Of a stretch of DNA of 64,000 nucleotides, positions 49,915 through 59,850 are shown in pieces. The notes under the pieces are model-generated. The model had not been told where the DNA came from. It saw nothing but the letters and a program-made list of their open reading frames with translations, and ran no database searches. Source of the stretch: SAR116 cluster bacterium AG-321-K23 (GTDB lineage Bacteria > Pseudomonadota > Alphaproteobacteria > Puniceispirillales > Marisalimonadaceae); NCBI GenBank assembly GCA_003284565.1, contig QBXO01000005.1, positions 1 through 64,000 of the forward strand, written 5' to 3'. Position 1 is the first letter of the stretch. Every line of letters begins with the position of its first letter. The translations under genes were made by a program, and so were the position numbers.

Positions 49915-51225
49915 ATGCAGTTAAATCAATTAAAAAAATCTATATTTCTTAAAAACTTATCCATTTATATGGGAGGTGGACTTTTATCAAAAATCATTAG
50001 CTTTGCCACCTTTCTTTATTTGGGCAAGTTATTAGAACCCGAGAGTTTCGCCGGTTTTGCATTATTCACAACCGTTGTTGGTGTTTTGTCAATATTTTCG
50101 CTGTTTGGTTTACCCTCAGGCATGATGCGCATCATTTGGGATGATAAGCGGGTGATGCTAACAAATAGTTTGTTCATCGTTTTTACGTTAAGTAGTATCA
50201 TCGCTCTTTTTCTTTTTTATTTAGGTAATTATTTTTTATTAAAATTTAGTTCTATTTATGGATTTTTAGTAGACTATAAATTTTTAATTTATTTAAGAAT
50301 TATTACCTTAAGTGGCATTATGGTTTTAAGTACTTATTATATTTCGATTGAAAAACCTGCCAAGTTTGTAAAAGTCAGTATAGTTTCTTCAGTAATAAAT
50401 TTAATACTGGTTATTTTTGCAGCAAATTATCAAGAATCTAATCAGTTGGCGGATATTCTTTGGCTGGTTATTTTTGCACAAACTGTCGCAGGTTTTATTT
50501 CATTAATTTACGGTTTATTTATTTCCGCAGAATATATATTACCTTCATTGATATCTATTAAAAAATCTATTGAAATCATGCAACAGACATGGGTTTTTTT
50601 TATTAAGCAATTTATTGGTGGACTTCAAACATATGCAGTGACCATCGTGTTATCTTTGGTTGCTTCAAGTTACTTATTTGGTGTCTATTCATATTATGCC
50701 ATGATATTAATACAATTAAGTTTCATTTCTGGAATTTTTTTCAAGGCTTATACGCCTAAAATAAGAAATTTGGTGTTATCCACTGAAATTAAATTGCAGA
50801 ACCATGCAATTTCTTTAGTTAAAAAAACTATACGTCTGTATATAAAAGCTTCTATTTTGGTATTGCTCGTTTTGGGATGGGCAATGTATCTCATCTTTCA
50901 ATATCAGGATAATTTCTCAGCATTTATTCAACTGGATTATTTACAAAACTTAGATTTATTTTACCTGATGCTATTTACTTGGTTCGTTGGCAACATTCGT
51001 TCATTTTATGATGTATGGCAATACACTCAGGATAAAAGAGTTAATAAATATATTATAATTATCCAATTAGTTATTTTATTTACGGTTTATTTCGGTACGT
51101 TAATTTTCTTTAAGTTTTTTTCTATTTACGGCGTAGTTCTCAACCAGAATTTGATTTATATCTTTTACTGCATATTTGCTATTTTTTGTTTTAAAAGGTT
51201 TGTTATTAAGAGGCTTTCTAAATGA
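49915..51225 (+). CDS. wzx: Oligosaccharide flippase
   Basis: Multi-TM MATE/MVF-like protein, N-terminal NLSIYMGGGLLSKIISFATFLYLGKLLEPESFAGFALF. Confidence 0.88.
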   Translation: MQLNQLKKSIFLKNLSIYMGGGLLSKIISFATFLYLGKLLEPESFAGFALFTTVVGVLSIFSLFGLPSGMMRIIWDDKRVMLTNSLFIVFTLSSIIALFLFYLGNYFLLKFSSIYGFLVDYKFLIYLRIITLSGIMVLSTYYISIEKPAKFVKVSIVSSVINLILVIFAANYQESNQLADILWLVIFAQTVAGFISLIYGLFISAEYILPSLISIKKSIEIMQQTWVFFIKQFIGGLQTYAVTIVLSLVASSYLFGVYSYYAMILIQLSFISGIFFKAYTPKIRNLVLSTEIKLQNHAISLVKKTIRLYIKASILVLLVLGWAMYLIFQYQDNFSAFIQLDYLQNLDLFYLMLFTWFVGNIRSFYDVWQYTQDKRVNKYIIIIQLVILFTVYFGTLIFFKFFSIYGVVLNQNLIYIFYCIFAIFCFKRFVIKRLSK

Positions 51226-52454
51226 ACAGTATAAAAATTAATCAAATTATTTCACACTTAATCATATTTTCAATTTATTTAATTCCTCTTATTGGTTTAA
51301 TTGATTTTCTTATTAGTATAGCCGCCTTTCCTGGCAGCCCATCGAGAGGTAGAGTGGATCATCCTTTTTCCGTTATGATTGTGGGCAAGGAGTTATTAAT
51401 ATTAATTATGCTAATGTTGTTAGCGGTTATTGCGGTTTATAAATTAAAAATACAGGCAATTTCTTTGATTATATTGATGGTAGTTGGGTTTTTAATGCTG
51501 CATACTCCCAGTTTAATTGTCATGGTTTCTGGCTTCAGAGAGTCGCTTTGCTTTGTGTATGTTATTGCCGGGAAGTTGTTTTCTGATCAAAGTCGAGTAA
51601 ATTTAAAATATGGGAAAGTTAACCTTGTTAAGGCGATTAAGATTGTTTTATTAATAGAATTATTTTTTGCACTTCTTCAAACTCAATTAATGCCCCCGGT
51701 TGAAAGTTTTACTTTTCTGGGTTCAAAGCCAGTGGGATCATTTATAAATCCTAACACATTAGGGGTTTTTGGATGTTTGAGTATTTTATTATTGATTTTA
51801 TTTAAAGAGAACAAGGAGAAAATTAGTGTATTGTATTTTACTTGTGCAATACTCCTAGCTTTTTTGTCAGGGTCTCGAGTAGCCATTACGCTAATTATGT
51901 TAATATTAGTTATAAATCAGCTGACAGTGATGAAGCCAAGCCTTTTAAAATTAATGACAGCTTTTTTAGGTTTGCTTATGTTGGTTATTATCATCACAAA
52001 TATAAACTATATTTCCAACAAACCTCTTGCATTAAGTGTTATTGAAGGCGATCGAGTATCAAATATAATAAATTATTTAACCACTACTGATTTATTTCAT
52101 CTTTTGTTTGGTTATGGATGGGGTGCGCATACATCATGGTACTACATTCTATCAAGTATAAACTCCCCCTCTATTGCATTGGACTCACTTTATGCGTCGA
52201 TGTTAGCTCAAATAGGCTTAATCGGTTCAGTTTTTTTAGGGATTTTTATGTGTTGGCTGTTTAATCTAGGTGGAAAAAAAGGCCGATATCTTCTTGCTGT
52301 TTTTGCCATTATTGGGATACAAATAAATGTATTTGAATACTATCCAGCCAATCTTCTGATTTTTTTAGCATTGGGTATCTTTATTTCTGAAAATAAAGAC
52401 TCAATTAACAGAAGAACAATACAAACTGTAACTTCTTTAAGTGTAAGGAAGTGA
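51222..52454 (+). CDS. wzy: O-antigen polymerase-like protein
   Basis: Multi-TM protein with GSKPVGSFINPNTLGVFGCLSILLL and LSGSRVAITLIMLIL; follows wzx. Confidence 0.82.
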   Translation: MNSIKINQIISHLIIFSIYLIPLIGLIDFLISIAAFPGSPSRGRVDHPFSVMIVGKELLILIMLMLLAVIAVYKLKIQAISLIILMVVGFLMLHTPSLIVMVSGFRESLCFVYVIAGKLFSDQSRVNLKYGKVNLVKAIKIVLLIELFFALLQTQLMPPVESFTFLGSKPVGSFINPNTLGVFGCLSILLLILFKENKEKISVLYFTCAILLAFLSGSRVAITLIMLILVINQLTVMKPSLLKLMTAFLGLLMLVIIITNINYISNKPLALSVIEGDRVSNIINYLTTTDLFHLLFGYGWGAHTSWYYILSSINSPSIALDSLYASMLAQIGLIGSVFLGIFMCWLFNLGGKKGRYLLAVFAIIGIQINVFEYYPANLLIFLALGIFISENKDSINRRTIQTVTSLSVRK

Positions 52455-53398
52455 CCTATTCTCCTATTGTTATATTTACTTATAATCGTCTTGACTGTCT
52501 TAAAAGGACAGTTGAAAGTTTGCAGAATAATTACCTTGCAAGTAAAAGTAGGCTGTATATTTTTTCTGATGGCCCAAAAGACGACGATATGGCAAAATTT
52601 GTTGAGGAGGTCAGGTTATATCTAACTACTATTACAGGATTTTTAGATACACAGATCATTCATCGAAAAAATAACTATGGGTTAGCAAATAATATTATTG
52701 ATGGAGTGACTTACGTCGTTAATAAACATGGTAAAGTAATTGTTCTAGAGGATGATTTAGTCACGGGAAGATATTTCCTTCAATTTATGAACGACGGATT
52801 AAATGTCTACAAAAATGAGTTGAAGGTGATTCAAATTCATGGCTATGGCTACCTAAATGATAAATCTGTGCCTGAGACTTATTTTTTAAAAACAGCAGAT
52901 AATTTAGGGTGGGCAACCTGGAAGAGGGGTTGGGATTTATTTGAAAAAGATGGTGAAAGTCTACTTAACAAAATAAATAATAAGCAATTAGGATCTCAAT
53001 TTGATAGAGATGGGAGTTACCCTTTTACTAAAATGCTGGAAAGTCAGTCTCTTGGTAAGATTAATTCATGGGCAATTCGTTGGTATGCTTCAGCTTTTTT
53101 AAATAATAAATATACACTTTATCCAAAGCACTCTTTAGTGTTACACGTTGGCGATGATGAACGAGCTACAAATTACAAGCGTCTACAAACTAAAAACGAC
53201 CCTCTTTCGGTTGACTTATACCAAGGGGAGATTAAAGTTGTTAAATGTGCTATTGACGAAATGAACGAGAATGGAAGATTATATAATAAATTTCTAAAGA
53301 AGTACATTCCCTCTTTCTACAAGAGAGTAGTTAATAAGCTATTGTATTTTTCTGTAATTTTGTTAAAAAAAGAAAAATATCATAATAATCAATCTTAA
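52451..53398 (+). CDS. Glycosyltransferase family 2-like protein
   Basis: PIVIFTYNRLDCLKRTVESLQNN; VIVLEDDLVTGRYFLQFMNDGL; GTG start overlapping the wzy stop. Confidence 0.88.
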   Translation: MTYSPIVIFTYNRLDCLKRTVESLQNNYLASKSRLYIFSDGPKDDDMAKFVEEVRLYLTTITGFLDTQIIHRKNNYGLANNIIDGVTYVVNKHGKVIVLEDDLVTGRYFLQFMNDGLNVYKNELKVIQIHGYGYLNDKSVPETYFLKTADNLGWATWKRGWDLFEKDGESLLNKINNKQLGSQFDRDGSYPFTKMLESQSLGKINSWAIRWYASAFLNNKYTLYPKHSLVLHVGDDERATNYKRLQTKNDPLSVDLYQGEIKVVKCAIDEMNENGRLYNKFLKKYIPSFYKRVVNKLLYFSVILLKKEKYHNNQS

Positions 53399-53412
53399 AA
53401 TGGTAAATTTTT

Positions 53413-53697
53413 ATGACTAAGTTTTTACCCATATCAAAACCATCAATCACTCAAAAAGAGATAGATAATGAAGTTGATGCTGTAAGCTCAAGGTGGGTTT
53501 CATCTTTAGGTGAATATATCAATATCTTCGAAGAGAAATTCGCCTTGTTTTGTGACTGCAAATATGCTCTTACTACTTCAAATGGAACTGCCGCTTTACA
53601 TTTATCATTAGTTAGTTTGGTAATTGGTCAAAATGATGAAGTGGTCATTCCTGATTTTACATTTGCATCTTTAGAGAAAATAGAAATTTATTCGTAA
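53413..53697 (+). pseudogene. Truncated DegT/DnrJ/EryC1 aminotransferase N-terminus (perosamine-synthase-like)
   Basis: FLPISKPSITQKEIDNEVDAVSSRWVSSLGEYINIFEEKFALFCDCKYALTTSNGTAALHLSL...VVIPDFTFAS then stop; ~3/4 of the domain absent. Confidence 0.85.
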
Positions 53698-53885
53698 AAG
53701 ATTATTACATGCAAAGAAAATGTAGTTAATCTTGTATTGTTGTTAAGAGCGTATAGAAAGAAATTGTAATTAATCATGAGAAACCATAGTTATAAAAAAG
53801 TAAGATTAATCACATGATGGACGATTTGAAAATTGACTAAGCGTCAATAAAATATATAAAAGGTACTAAAATAATCATTGAAAAA

Positions 53886-54302
53886 TTGGTAGATAAAGGC
53901 AAGATTATCTCGATAATTATCAGAGCAAATTATAAATCTGAAAATATTGAATTCTTCACGCCTGATAACTTTTCTCAACAATTGGCTTATATGAACAGGG
54001 AAAAGGATTATGTCATTCCGCCACATGTGCATAATCCAGTCAAACGAGAGGTGACTTATACTCAAGAAGTGCTTTTTATTAAAAGTGGAAAAGTAAGGGT
54101 TGATTATTTTGATGATGATAAAAACTATTTACAAAGCGGAATACTAAACCAAGGAGATGTTATATTGCTTTCTAGCGGAGGGCATGGATTTTATATGCTT
54201 GAAGACAGTGAAATCATTGAAGTAAAACAAGGACCATATGCTGGTGATAAAGACAAAACAAGGTTTAATCCAATTCCAGAAGATCAAGTGAGGTTAAAGT
54301 AA
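53886..54302 (+). CDS. Cupin-fold protein
   Basis: YVIPPHVHNPVKREVTYTQEVLFIKSGKVRVDYFDDD...GDVILLSSGGHGFYML. Confidence 0.78.
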   Translation: MVDKGKIISIIIRANYKSENIEFFTPDNFSQQLAYMNREKDYVIPPHVHNPVKREVTYTQEVLFIKSGKVRVDYFDDDKNYLQSGILNQGDVILLSSGGHGFYMLEDSEIIEVKQGPYAGDKDKTRFNPIPEDQVRLK

Positions 54303-55408
54303 TGGTGATGGTTAATGAGCCATTATTAAATGGTAATGAAAAAAAATATATAAACGAATGTATCGATACTAATTGGATAAGCTCTGAAGGCCCGTTTGTA
54401 AAAAAATTTGAGACACAAATGGCGGAATATATTGGTAGAAAGTTTGCTACAGCATGCTCAAGTGGCACGGCTGCACTAGATATGGCTGTATCATCATTAG
54501 AGTTACAAGAAGGTGATGAGGTGATTATTCCTACATTTACTATAATCTCTTGCGCTCAAGCATTAACTAAATTAGGTGTTAGGCCAGTCCTTGTAGATTG
54601 TGAATATGATACTTTCAATATGAAAGTTGGAGACATTGAATCTAAAATTACTTCTAAAACAAAAGCTATTATGATAGTCCATATTTTTGGACTAACTGTT
54701 GATATTGACCCAGTTTTAGATCTGGCAAAAAGATACAATCTAAAGGTTATAGAAGATGCTGCGCAAGCAATAGGTCAAGATTACAAAAACAAAAAGTGTG
54801 GTAGTTTTGGTGATATAAGTATTTTTAGTTTTTATCCAAATAAGCTTATTACAACTGGTGAAGGTGGAATGGTTTTATGTGATGATGACTCGCTAGACAA
54901 AAGAATGAAAAGTTTGAGAAACCTTTGTTTTGGTCCACAAAGGTTTGTTCATAACGAAATTGGCTTTAATTATAGAATGACAAATATGCAAGCCGCACTA
55001 GGCGTTGCGCAACTCGAAAGAATTGATCAAAATGTTGAAAAAAAAAGATGGATTGGTAAGACCTATAATGGTCTTTTACAAGATTTAGACATGATAAATC
55101 TCCCGGTTAAATCAACTAATTATTGTGAAAATATTTATTGGGTGTATGCAATTACCTTAAGAGATGATTTCCCCAAAACTGCAAAACAAGTGATGTCAGA
55201 ACTTGGCAAATATAAAATTGGAACTAGGCCTTTTTTTTATCCAATGCATCAACAGCCGGTATTCAATAAGGCTAGACTCTTCTTGAAAGACAAGCTGCCG
55301 ATTAGTAAGAAACTTTATGAAAAAGGCTTTTATATACCAAGTGGGTTAGCGCTTACAGAGTTGCAAATGGAAGAAGTGTCAGAGTTATTGCATAAAGTTT
55401 TGATATGA
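54302..55408 (+). CDS. DegT/DnrJ/EryC1 PLP aminotransferase (GDP-perosamine synthase-like)
   Basis: EPLLNGNEKKYINECIDTNWISSEGPFVKKFE; VIEDAAQAIGQDYKNKKCGSFGDISIFSFYPNKLITTGEGGM. Confidence 0.92.
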   Translation: MVMVNEPLLNGNEKKYINECIDTNWISSEGPFVKKFETQMAEYIGRKFATACSSGTAALDMAVSSLELQEGDEVIIPTFTIISCAQALTKLGVRPVLVDCEYDTFNMKVGDIESKITSKTKAIMIVHIFGLTVDIDPVLDLAKRYNLKVIEDAAQAIGQDYKNKKCGSFGDISIFSFYPNKLITTGEGGMVLCDDDSLDKRMKSLRNLCFGPQRFVHNEIGFNYRMTNMQAALGVAQLERIDQNVEKKRWIGKTYNGLLQDLDMINLPVKSTNYCENIYWVYAITLRDDFPKTAKQVMSELGKYKIGTRPFFYPMHQQPVFNKARLFLKDKLPISKKLYEKGFYIPSGLALTELQMEEVSELLHKVLI

Positions 55409-56163
55409 ATCAGTTCGGAGATTTGTATTCACAATATTATGACTTGCTGTATCAAGATAAAGATTACATTGCAGAGGTTGACTACATTGGTGATTTAATA
55501 AAAAATCATTTTACTAGGGCAAAAAAAATTTTAGACTTGGGCTGTGGCACAGGAAAGCATGATGAATTGTTTTGCAATAAAGGCTATATAGTTCATGGTG
55601 TTGATATTAACGAAGAGATGCTAAAGATTGCAGAAGTTAGAAGAAAAGGCAAAGAAGAAAAATTAACATTTAGTCAATCAGACATCACGCAACTACATCT
55701 TAATCAAAAATTTGATACTATTGTGTCGCTCTTTCATGTTATGAGTTACCAAAATACTAATACCGCATTGGATAATGTTTTTACTGGCGTTAGAGAGCAT
55801 TTATATACAGGCGGGCTGTTTATTTTTGATTTTTGGTACGGTCCCGCAGTTTTAACTGATTTACCAAAAACGACAATCAAACGATTAGAGGATGAGCGCA
55901 TCAAGGTAACGAGAATAGCTGAACCTAAATTATGCGCACAGTTAAATACAGTTGACGTGAATTTTAATTTTTTTGTAACGAAAAAAGAAGATGACGTTTC
56001 AATAGAGATGAAAGAGCTTCATACTATGAGATACTTTTTTGATACCGAACTTGAAATGTTGTGTGATAAACATGGGTTTAGCATTGAAGCAAAATATGGT
56101 TGGTTAAGCGATAAAAACCCAGGGTTTGATACATGGAATGTTGTGTGGGTAGTAAAAAAATGA
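55405..56163 (+). CDS. Class I SAM-dependent methyltransferase
   Basis: AKKILDLGCGTGKHDELFCNKGYIVHGVDINEEML. Confidence 0.92.
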   Translation: MNQFGDLYSQYYDLLYQDKDYIAEVDYIGDLIKNHFTRAKKILDLGCGTGKHDELFCNKGYIVHGVDINEEMLKIAEVRRKGKEEKLTFSQSDITQLHLNQKFDTIVSLFHVMSYQNTNTALDNVFTGVREHLYTGGLFIFDFWYGPAVLTDLPKTTIKRLEDERIKVTRIAEPKLCAQLNTVDVNFNFFVTKKEDDVSIEMKELHTMRYFFDTELEMLCDKHGFSIEAKYGWLSDKNPGFDTWNVVWVVKK

Positions 56164-57353
56164 AAATAGCTGTATTTATTAGCTCAGGTATACAGGAAGG
56201 CGGGGGGTTTCAGTACGAAAGTATGGTGTTAAATATCATAAAAAAATATCACAAGAATGTTGATATAGTTTTTGAATATTACACCTTAAATAAAAAAATA
56301 TTAAAAGATTATAAAGACTTAAATCTACCAATAAAAGAGATTAGTGAAAATTTTTTTCAAAAAATGCATAGGATCAGTTTATCGAATTTGTACTTATATC
56401 GTTTGTATAAAAAAATACACCTTCAACACTCTTCAATCGAAAAGAAATTACAAAAAGATAGTATAGATTTGGTTTATTTTTTATATCCGAGTAGTATAGG
56501 TCAGACATTCGTAAGCATGTCGTATGTTTATACTTTATGGGATTTGGGGCATTTGGAACTTATAGAGTTTCCTGAGATGAGCTATGACAAAAAATTTGAG
56601 AAAAGAGAGGGGAATTTTACTTATTCGCTAAAAAAAGCTTTTAAAGTAATAGTTGATGGGGATTATGGTAAGAAAAATGTTATTAGAAGATACAATTTAG
56701 ATGAAAGAAGAGTTGAGATTTTAAAATTTTTACCAAATATCAGGGTAACAAGTGGTGGTAAATATGTTGATATAAAAGATAAATATAATATTTCAGGTGA
56801 TTACATATTTTATCCAGCTCAGTTTTGGGCTCACAAGAATCATATATACATCCTAAAAGCTATTAAAATATTAAAGGATGAAAAAAATATTAAGATTAAT
56901 GTGATTTTTTCAGGCTCTGATAAAGGAAATTTAAATCATATTTTAAAATTGTCGCGAGAGTATGGTGTTGATTCTTTAGTTCATTACATTGGCTTTGTTC
57001 CAGATAGTGAAATTCCGTATTTGTATAAACAATCATTATCACTAGTTATACCTACTCTTTTAGGACCTACAAACATACCTCCGCTTGAGGCTTTTTACTA
57101 TGGAACCCCAGTTTGCTATTCGGATACTCCTTTCTTTAGAGAACAAGTGGATGATGCGGTGTTCTACTGCGATTTAAGTAGTCCATCTAGCTTGGTTAAG
57201 CATTTGATTTGTATTATGTCCAATAATGATTTAGTAAAGAGGAAAAATATTAAGGGGAAATTAATTCTAGAGAATTGGAGCGAAGTGGATTTTTATAATA
57301 AATTACTGTCTATTTTTAACGAATATAAAGTTATCAGAGAAAAGTGGAATTAA
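56133..57353 (+). CDS. Glycosyltransferase family 4-like
   Basis: ISGDYIFYPAQFWAHKNHIYILKAIKIL; VIPTLLGPTNIPPLEAFYYGTPVCYSD; true start probably ATG at ~56161. Confidence 0.88.
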   Translation: MECCVGSKKMKIAVFISSGIQEGGGFQYESMVLNIIKKYHKNVDIVFEYYTLNKKILKDYKDLNLPIKEISENFFQKMHRISLSNLYLYRLYKKIHLQHSSIEKKLQKDSIDLVYFLYPSSIGQTFVSMSYVYTLWDLGHLELIEFPEMSYDKKFEKREGNFTYSLKKAFKVIVDGDYGKKNVIRRYNLDERRVEILKFLPNIRVTSGGKYVDIKDKYNISGDYIFYPAQFWAHKNHIYILKAIKILKDEKNIKINVIFSGSDKGNLNHILKLSREYGVDSLVHYIGFVPDSEIPYLYKQSLSLVIPTLLGPTNIPPLEAFYYGTPVCYSDTPFFREQVDDAVFYCDLSSPSSLVKHLICIMSNNDLVKRKNIKGKLILENWSEVDFYNKLLSIFNEYKVIREKWN

Positions 57354-57656
57354 GTATTATAATATTTCTTTTTGCATATTAAAAAATGATTTGCAGACTT
57401 AATTTATGCAGTTTAATCATGATGAATACAGAAGGTAGTTATTAACAGTAATTAATAAATCTATTTAGTGGCTTATTACTACTCATATTCAAATAATCCT
57501 GGGCTTTGTTCTTTATTTTGAGATGCCTTAGCTATATCAAATATAAAATTGATATATTTTTTTAATGTAAAAAATCAAAAAAATAGACTGCTTTAACGGT
57601 TTGTTTTTTATCTTGGACAGTGGCTTAAGTATGGGAATTTTAAAAGAGAGTGGAAT

Positions 57657-58577
57657 ATGGTTAATTTATTAGGTAGGACTTTTGGTAGTATAAGAGATTT
57701 ACTTAGGTTGCCTGTAACTGTAAGTGAGTATTTTGATGCAATTAAAATGAATCAGGGTTTGTTGCTAAGCGCATCTATCAGTGATCGAAGTGAATACTTA
57801 TCTTTATCAGATCTTGAGTTTCAAATTTTTTCTCAATTCGGCGATGACGGTATCATTCAGTACTTAACTAAAAATATTGAATGTAGCTACAAAACTTTTA
57901 TTGAATTTGGTGTTGAAGATTTTTCTGAATCTAACACTCGATTTTTGCTCCAAAAGGACAACTGGTCTGGATTGGTGCTTGATGGCTCTTTATCTAATAT
58001 AAATAGGCTTAAAAAAAGAAATATATATTGGAAGCATGATCTAGAAGCGAGGGCGGAATTTATTACAAAAGATAATATTGCAGCCCTTCTAAATCCAAAG
58101 GTGCAGGAGTGGAAAGGGTTGGATTTATTGCATATAGATTTAGATGGCAATGATTATTGGATTTGGAAAGAGCTTGAACTTAAGCCAACTATTTTAATCA
58201 TTGAATATAATAGTTGTTTTGGTTATGAACGTTCAATTACAGTACCCTATGTTGCTGATTTTAGACGAACTAGTGCCCACTCAAGTAATTTATATTGGGG
58301 ATGTTCATTAAAAGGGATATACGATTTAAGTTTAGAAAAAGGCTATTCATTTATAGGATGTAATAGTGCTGGCAACAATGCTTATTTTATTTTAAAAAAT
58401 AAAATGAATGCAGCGGTTCAAGAGGTCACTTTAGAGCGTGGATTTGTTGCATCAAAATATAGAGAATCTAGAGATAAATCAGGCGCATTAACATACATAA
58501 ATGGATCTAAAAGACTTGAAGAAATTAAAGGTATGCCTGTATTTAATATAGAAAAACAGATGATTGAGGCTATTTAA
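57657..58577 (+). CDS. Hypothetical protein, FkbM/SAM-methyltransferase-like fold suspected
   Basis: FQIFSQFGDDGIIQYLTKNIECSYKTFIEFGVEDFSESNTRFLLQKDNWSGLVLDGS. Confidence 0.55.
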   Translation: MVNLLGRTFGSIRDLLRLPVTVSEYFDAIKMNQGLLLSASISDRSEYLSLSDLEFQIFSQFGDDGIIQYLTKNIECSYKTFIEFGVEDFSESNTRFLLQKDNWSGLVLDGSLSNINRLKKRNIYWKHDLEARAEFITKDNIAALLNPKVQEWKGLDLLHIDLDGNDYWIWKELELKPTILIIEYNSCFGYERSITVPYVADFRRTSAHSSNLYWGCSLKGIYDLSLEKGYSFIGCNSAGNNAYFILKNKMNAAVQEVTLERGFVASKYRESRDKSGALTYINGSKRLEEIKGMPVFNIEKQMIEAI

Positions 58578-58659
58578 ATTTATAACGATAGTTAGCATAT
58601 TTTTTGTGTGTTTAATATTGGAACATATGGATTGAAATTTTGGCACTGAAAGTACATGA

Positions 58660-59850
58660 GTGAAACAAACTAATACAGTTGGTAATTTACAATCTCGCGC
58701 GTTGTTTGCTGCATTACCTTTTTCTGAACAGGCAATGCTTTCGTATAAGGGTGTGTCGCCTGCTGCACGAAGATGGCTACTTGGCTTTCTTGGTGGGTTG
58801 AATTTTAATGAAAAAAAAGTTCATGTTTTCGGCCATCAGATAGAATCTATTTTTCCCGTGGGCCGACTTATTCCAGGTAATTTTAAAAATATTCTTGACG
58901 ATTATCCTTTTTTATTACTTAGGTATTTAAATCTATGGCCTTTTCGTTGGAAGAGTTTAATAAGATCATATAAGTTAGGTTTTGACCGGGCATTGGTAAA
59001 TTGGGGAAGGTTTGATTACGTTTTTTCGTATAATCCTTGGCCCAATCAGTTAGCAATGGGGCGGCATGCTAAAAAGAGGGATCCTTCTACTAAGTGGATT
59101 TTGATAACGCTGGATTATGAAGATCCTGATGAAAATTTTAAAACCTTTCTTAAAATAACGAAAGGTGTTGACTATTATGTGTTTCTTTCTCAATGGGCAT
59201 ATGACAATATCCCAATAAAGAATAAATATCTTTTAGAAGGTGGCGTTAAGTCGGATCTTATTCAAAGTCGATACGAGTCACGGTGCAACGCCATTAAGAC
59301 AAAATATTCTCAAAATAATTCAGTGATTTTATATACAGGAATGTTTGATAAATGGGGAGGATTGTCGATTCTCCTTGAAGCGTTCATGGGATTGCCCGGA
59401 GATGATATTGAATTATGGATATGTGGCTTTGGCAATGATGATTACATTAAATCCGCCATTAGTAAGGATGCACGTATTAAGCTATACGGTCTTGTTTCTG
59501 ATGAAAAATTAGATTTACTTTCTCAAGCAGCCAGTCTTTTTGTTAACCCAAGACCTGCTCATGTAAATGGCAATATGATGAATTTCCCCTCTAAAATTTT
59601 AGAGTATTTAACTTATTGCAAGCCTGTTATTTCTACTTTAACACCAGGACTTTTAAATGAATATAAAGAGGTTTGTCACATTGTCGATACAAACCCCTCT
59701 TCAATACGTAATGGCATAATAGAGGTACTTTCTAAAGATCAAGAAAATCTTCTTGATATTGCTTCAGATATACGCAGCTTTCTTCAAGAAAAAACATGGG
59801 AACGTCAAATTGAAAAGCTATTATGGTGGATAGATACAGACAAAACTTAA
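58660..59850 (+). CDS. Glycosyltransferase family 4-like
   Basis: SVILYTGMFDKWGGLSILLEAF; FVNPRPAHVNGNMMNFPSKILEYLTYCKPVISTLTPGL; GTG start. Confidence 0.85.
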   Translation: MKQTNTVGNLQSRALFAALPFSEQAMLSYKGVSPAARRWLLGFLGGLNFNEKKVHVFGHQIESIFPVGRLIPGNFKNILDDYPFLLLRYLNLWPFRWKSLIRSYKLGFDRALVNWGRFDYVFSYNPWPNQLAMGRHAKKRDPSTKWILITLDYEDPDENFKTFLKITKGVDYYVFLSQWAYDNIPIKNKYLLEGGVKSDLIQSRYESRCNAIKTKYSQNNSVILYTGMFDKWGGLSILLEAFMGLPGDDIELWICGFGNDDYIKSAISKDARIKLYGLVSDEKLDLLSQAASLFVNPRPAHVNGNMMNFPSKILEYLTYCKPVISTLTPGLLNEYKEVCHIVDTNPSSIRNGIIEVLSKDQENLLDIASDIRSFLQEKTWERQIEKLLWWIDTDKT

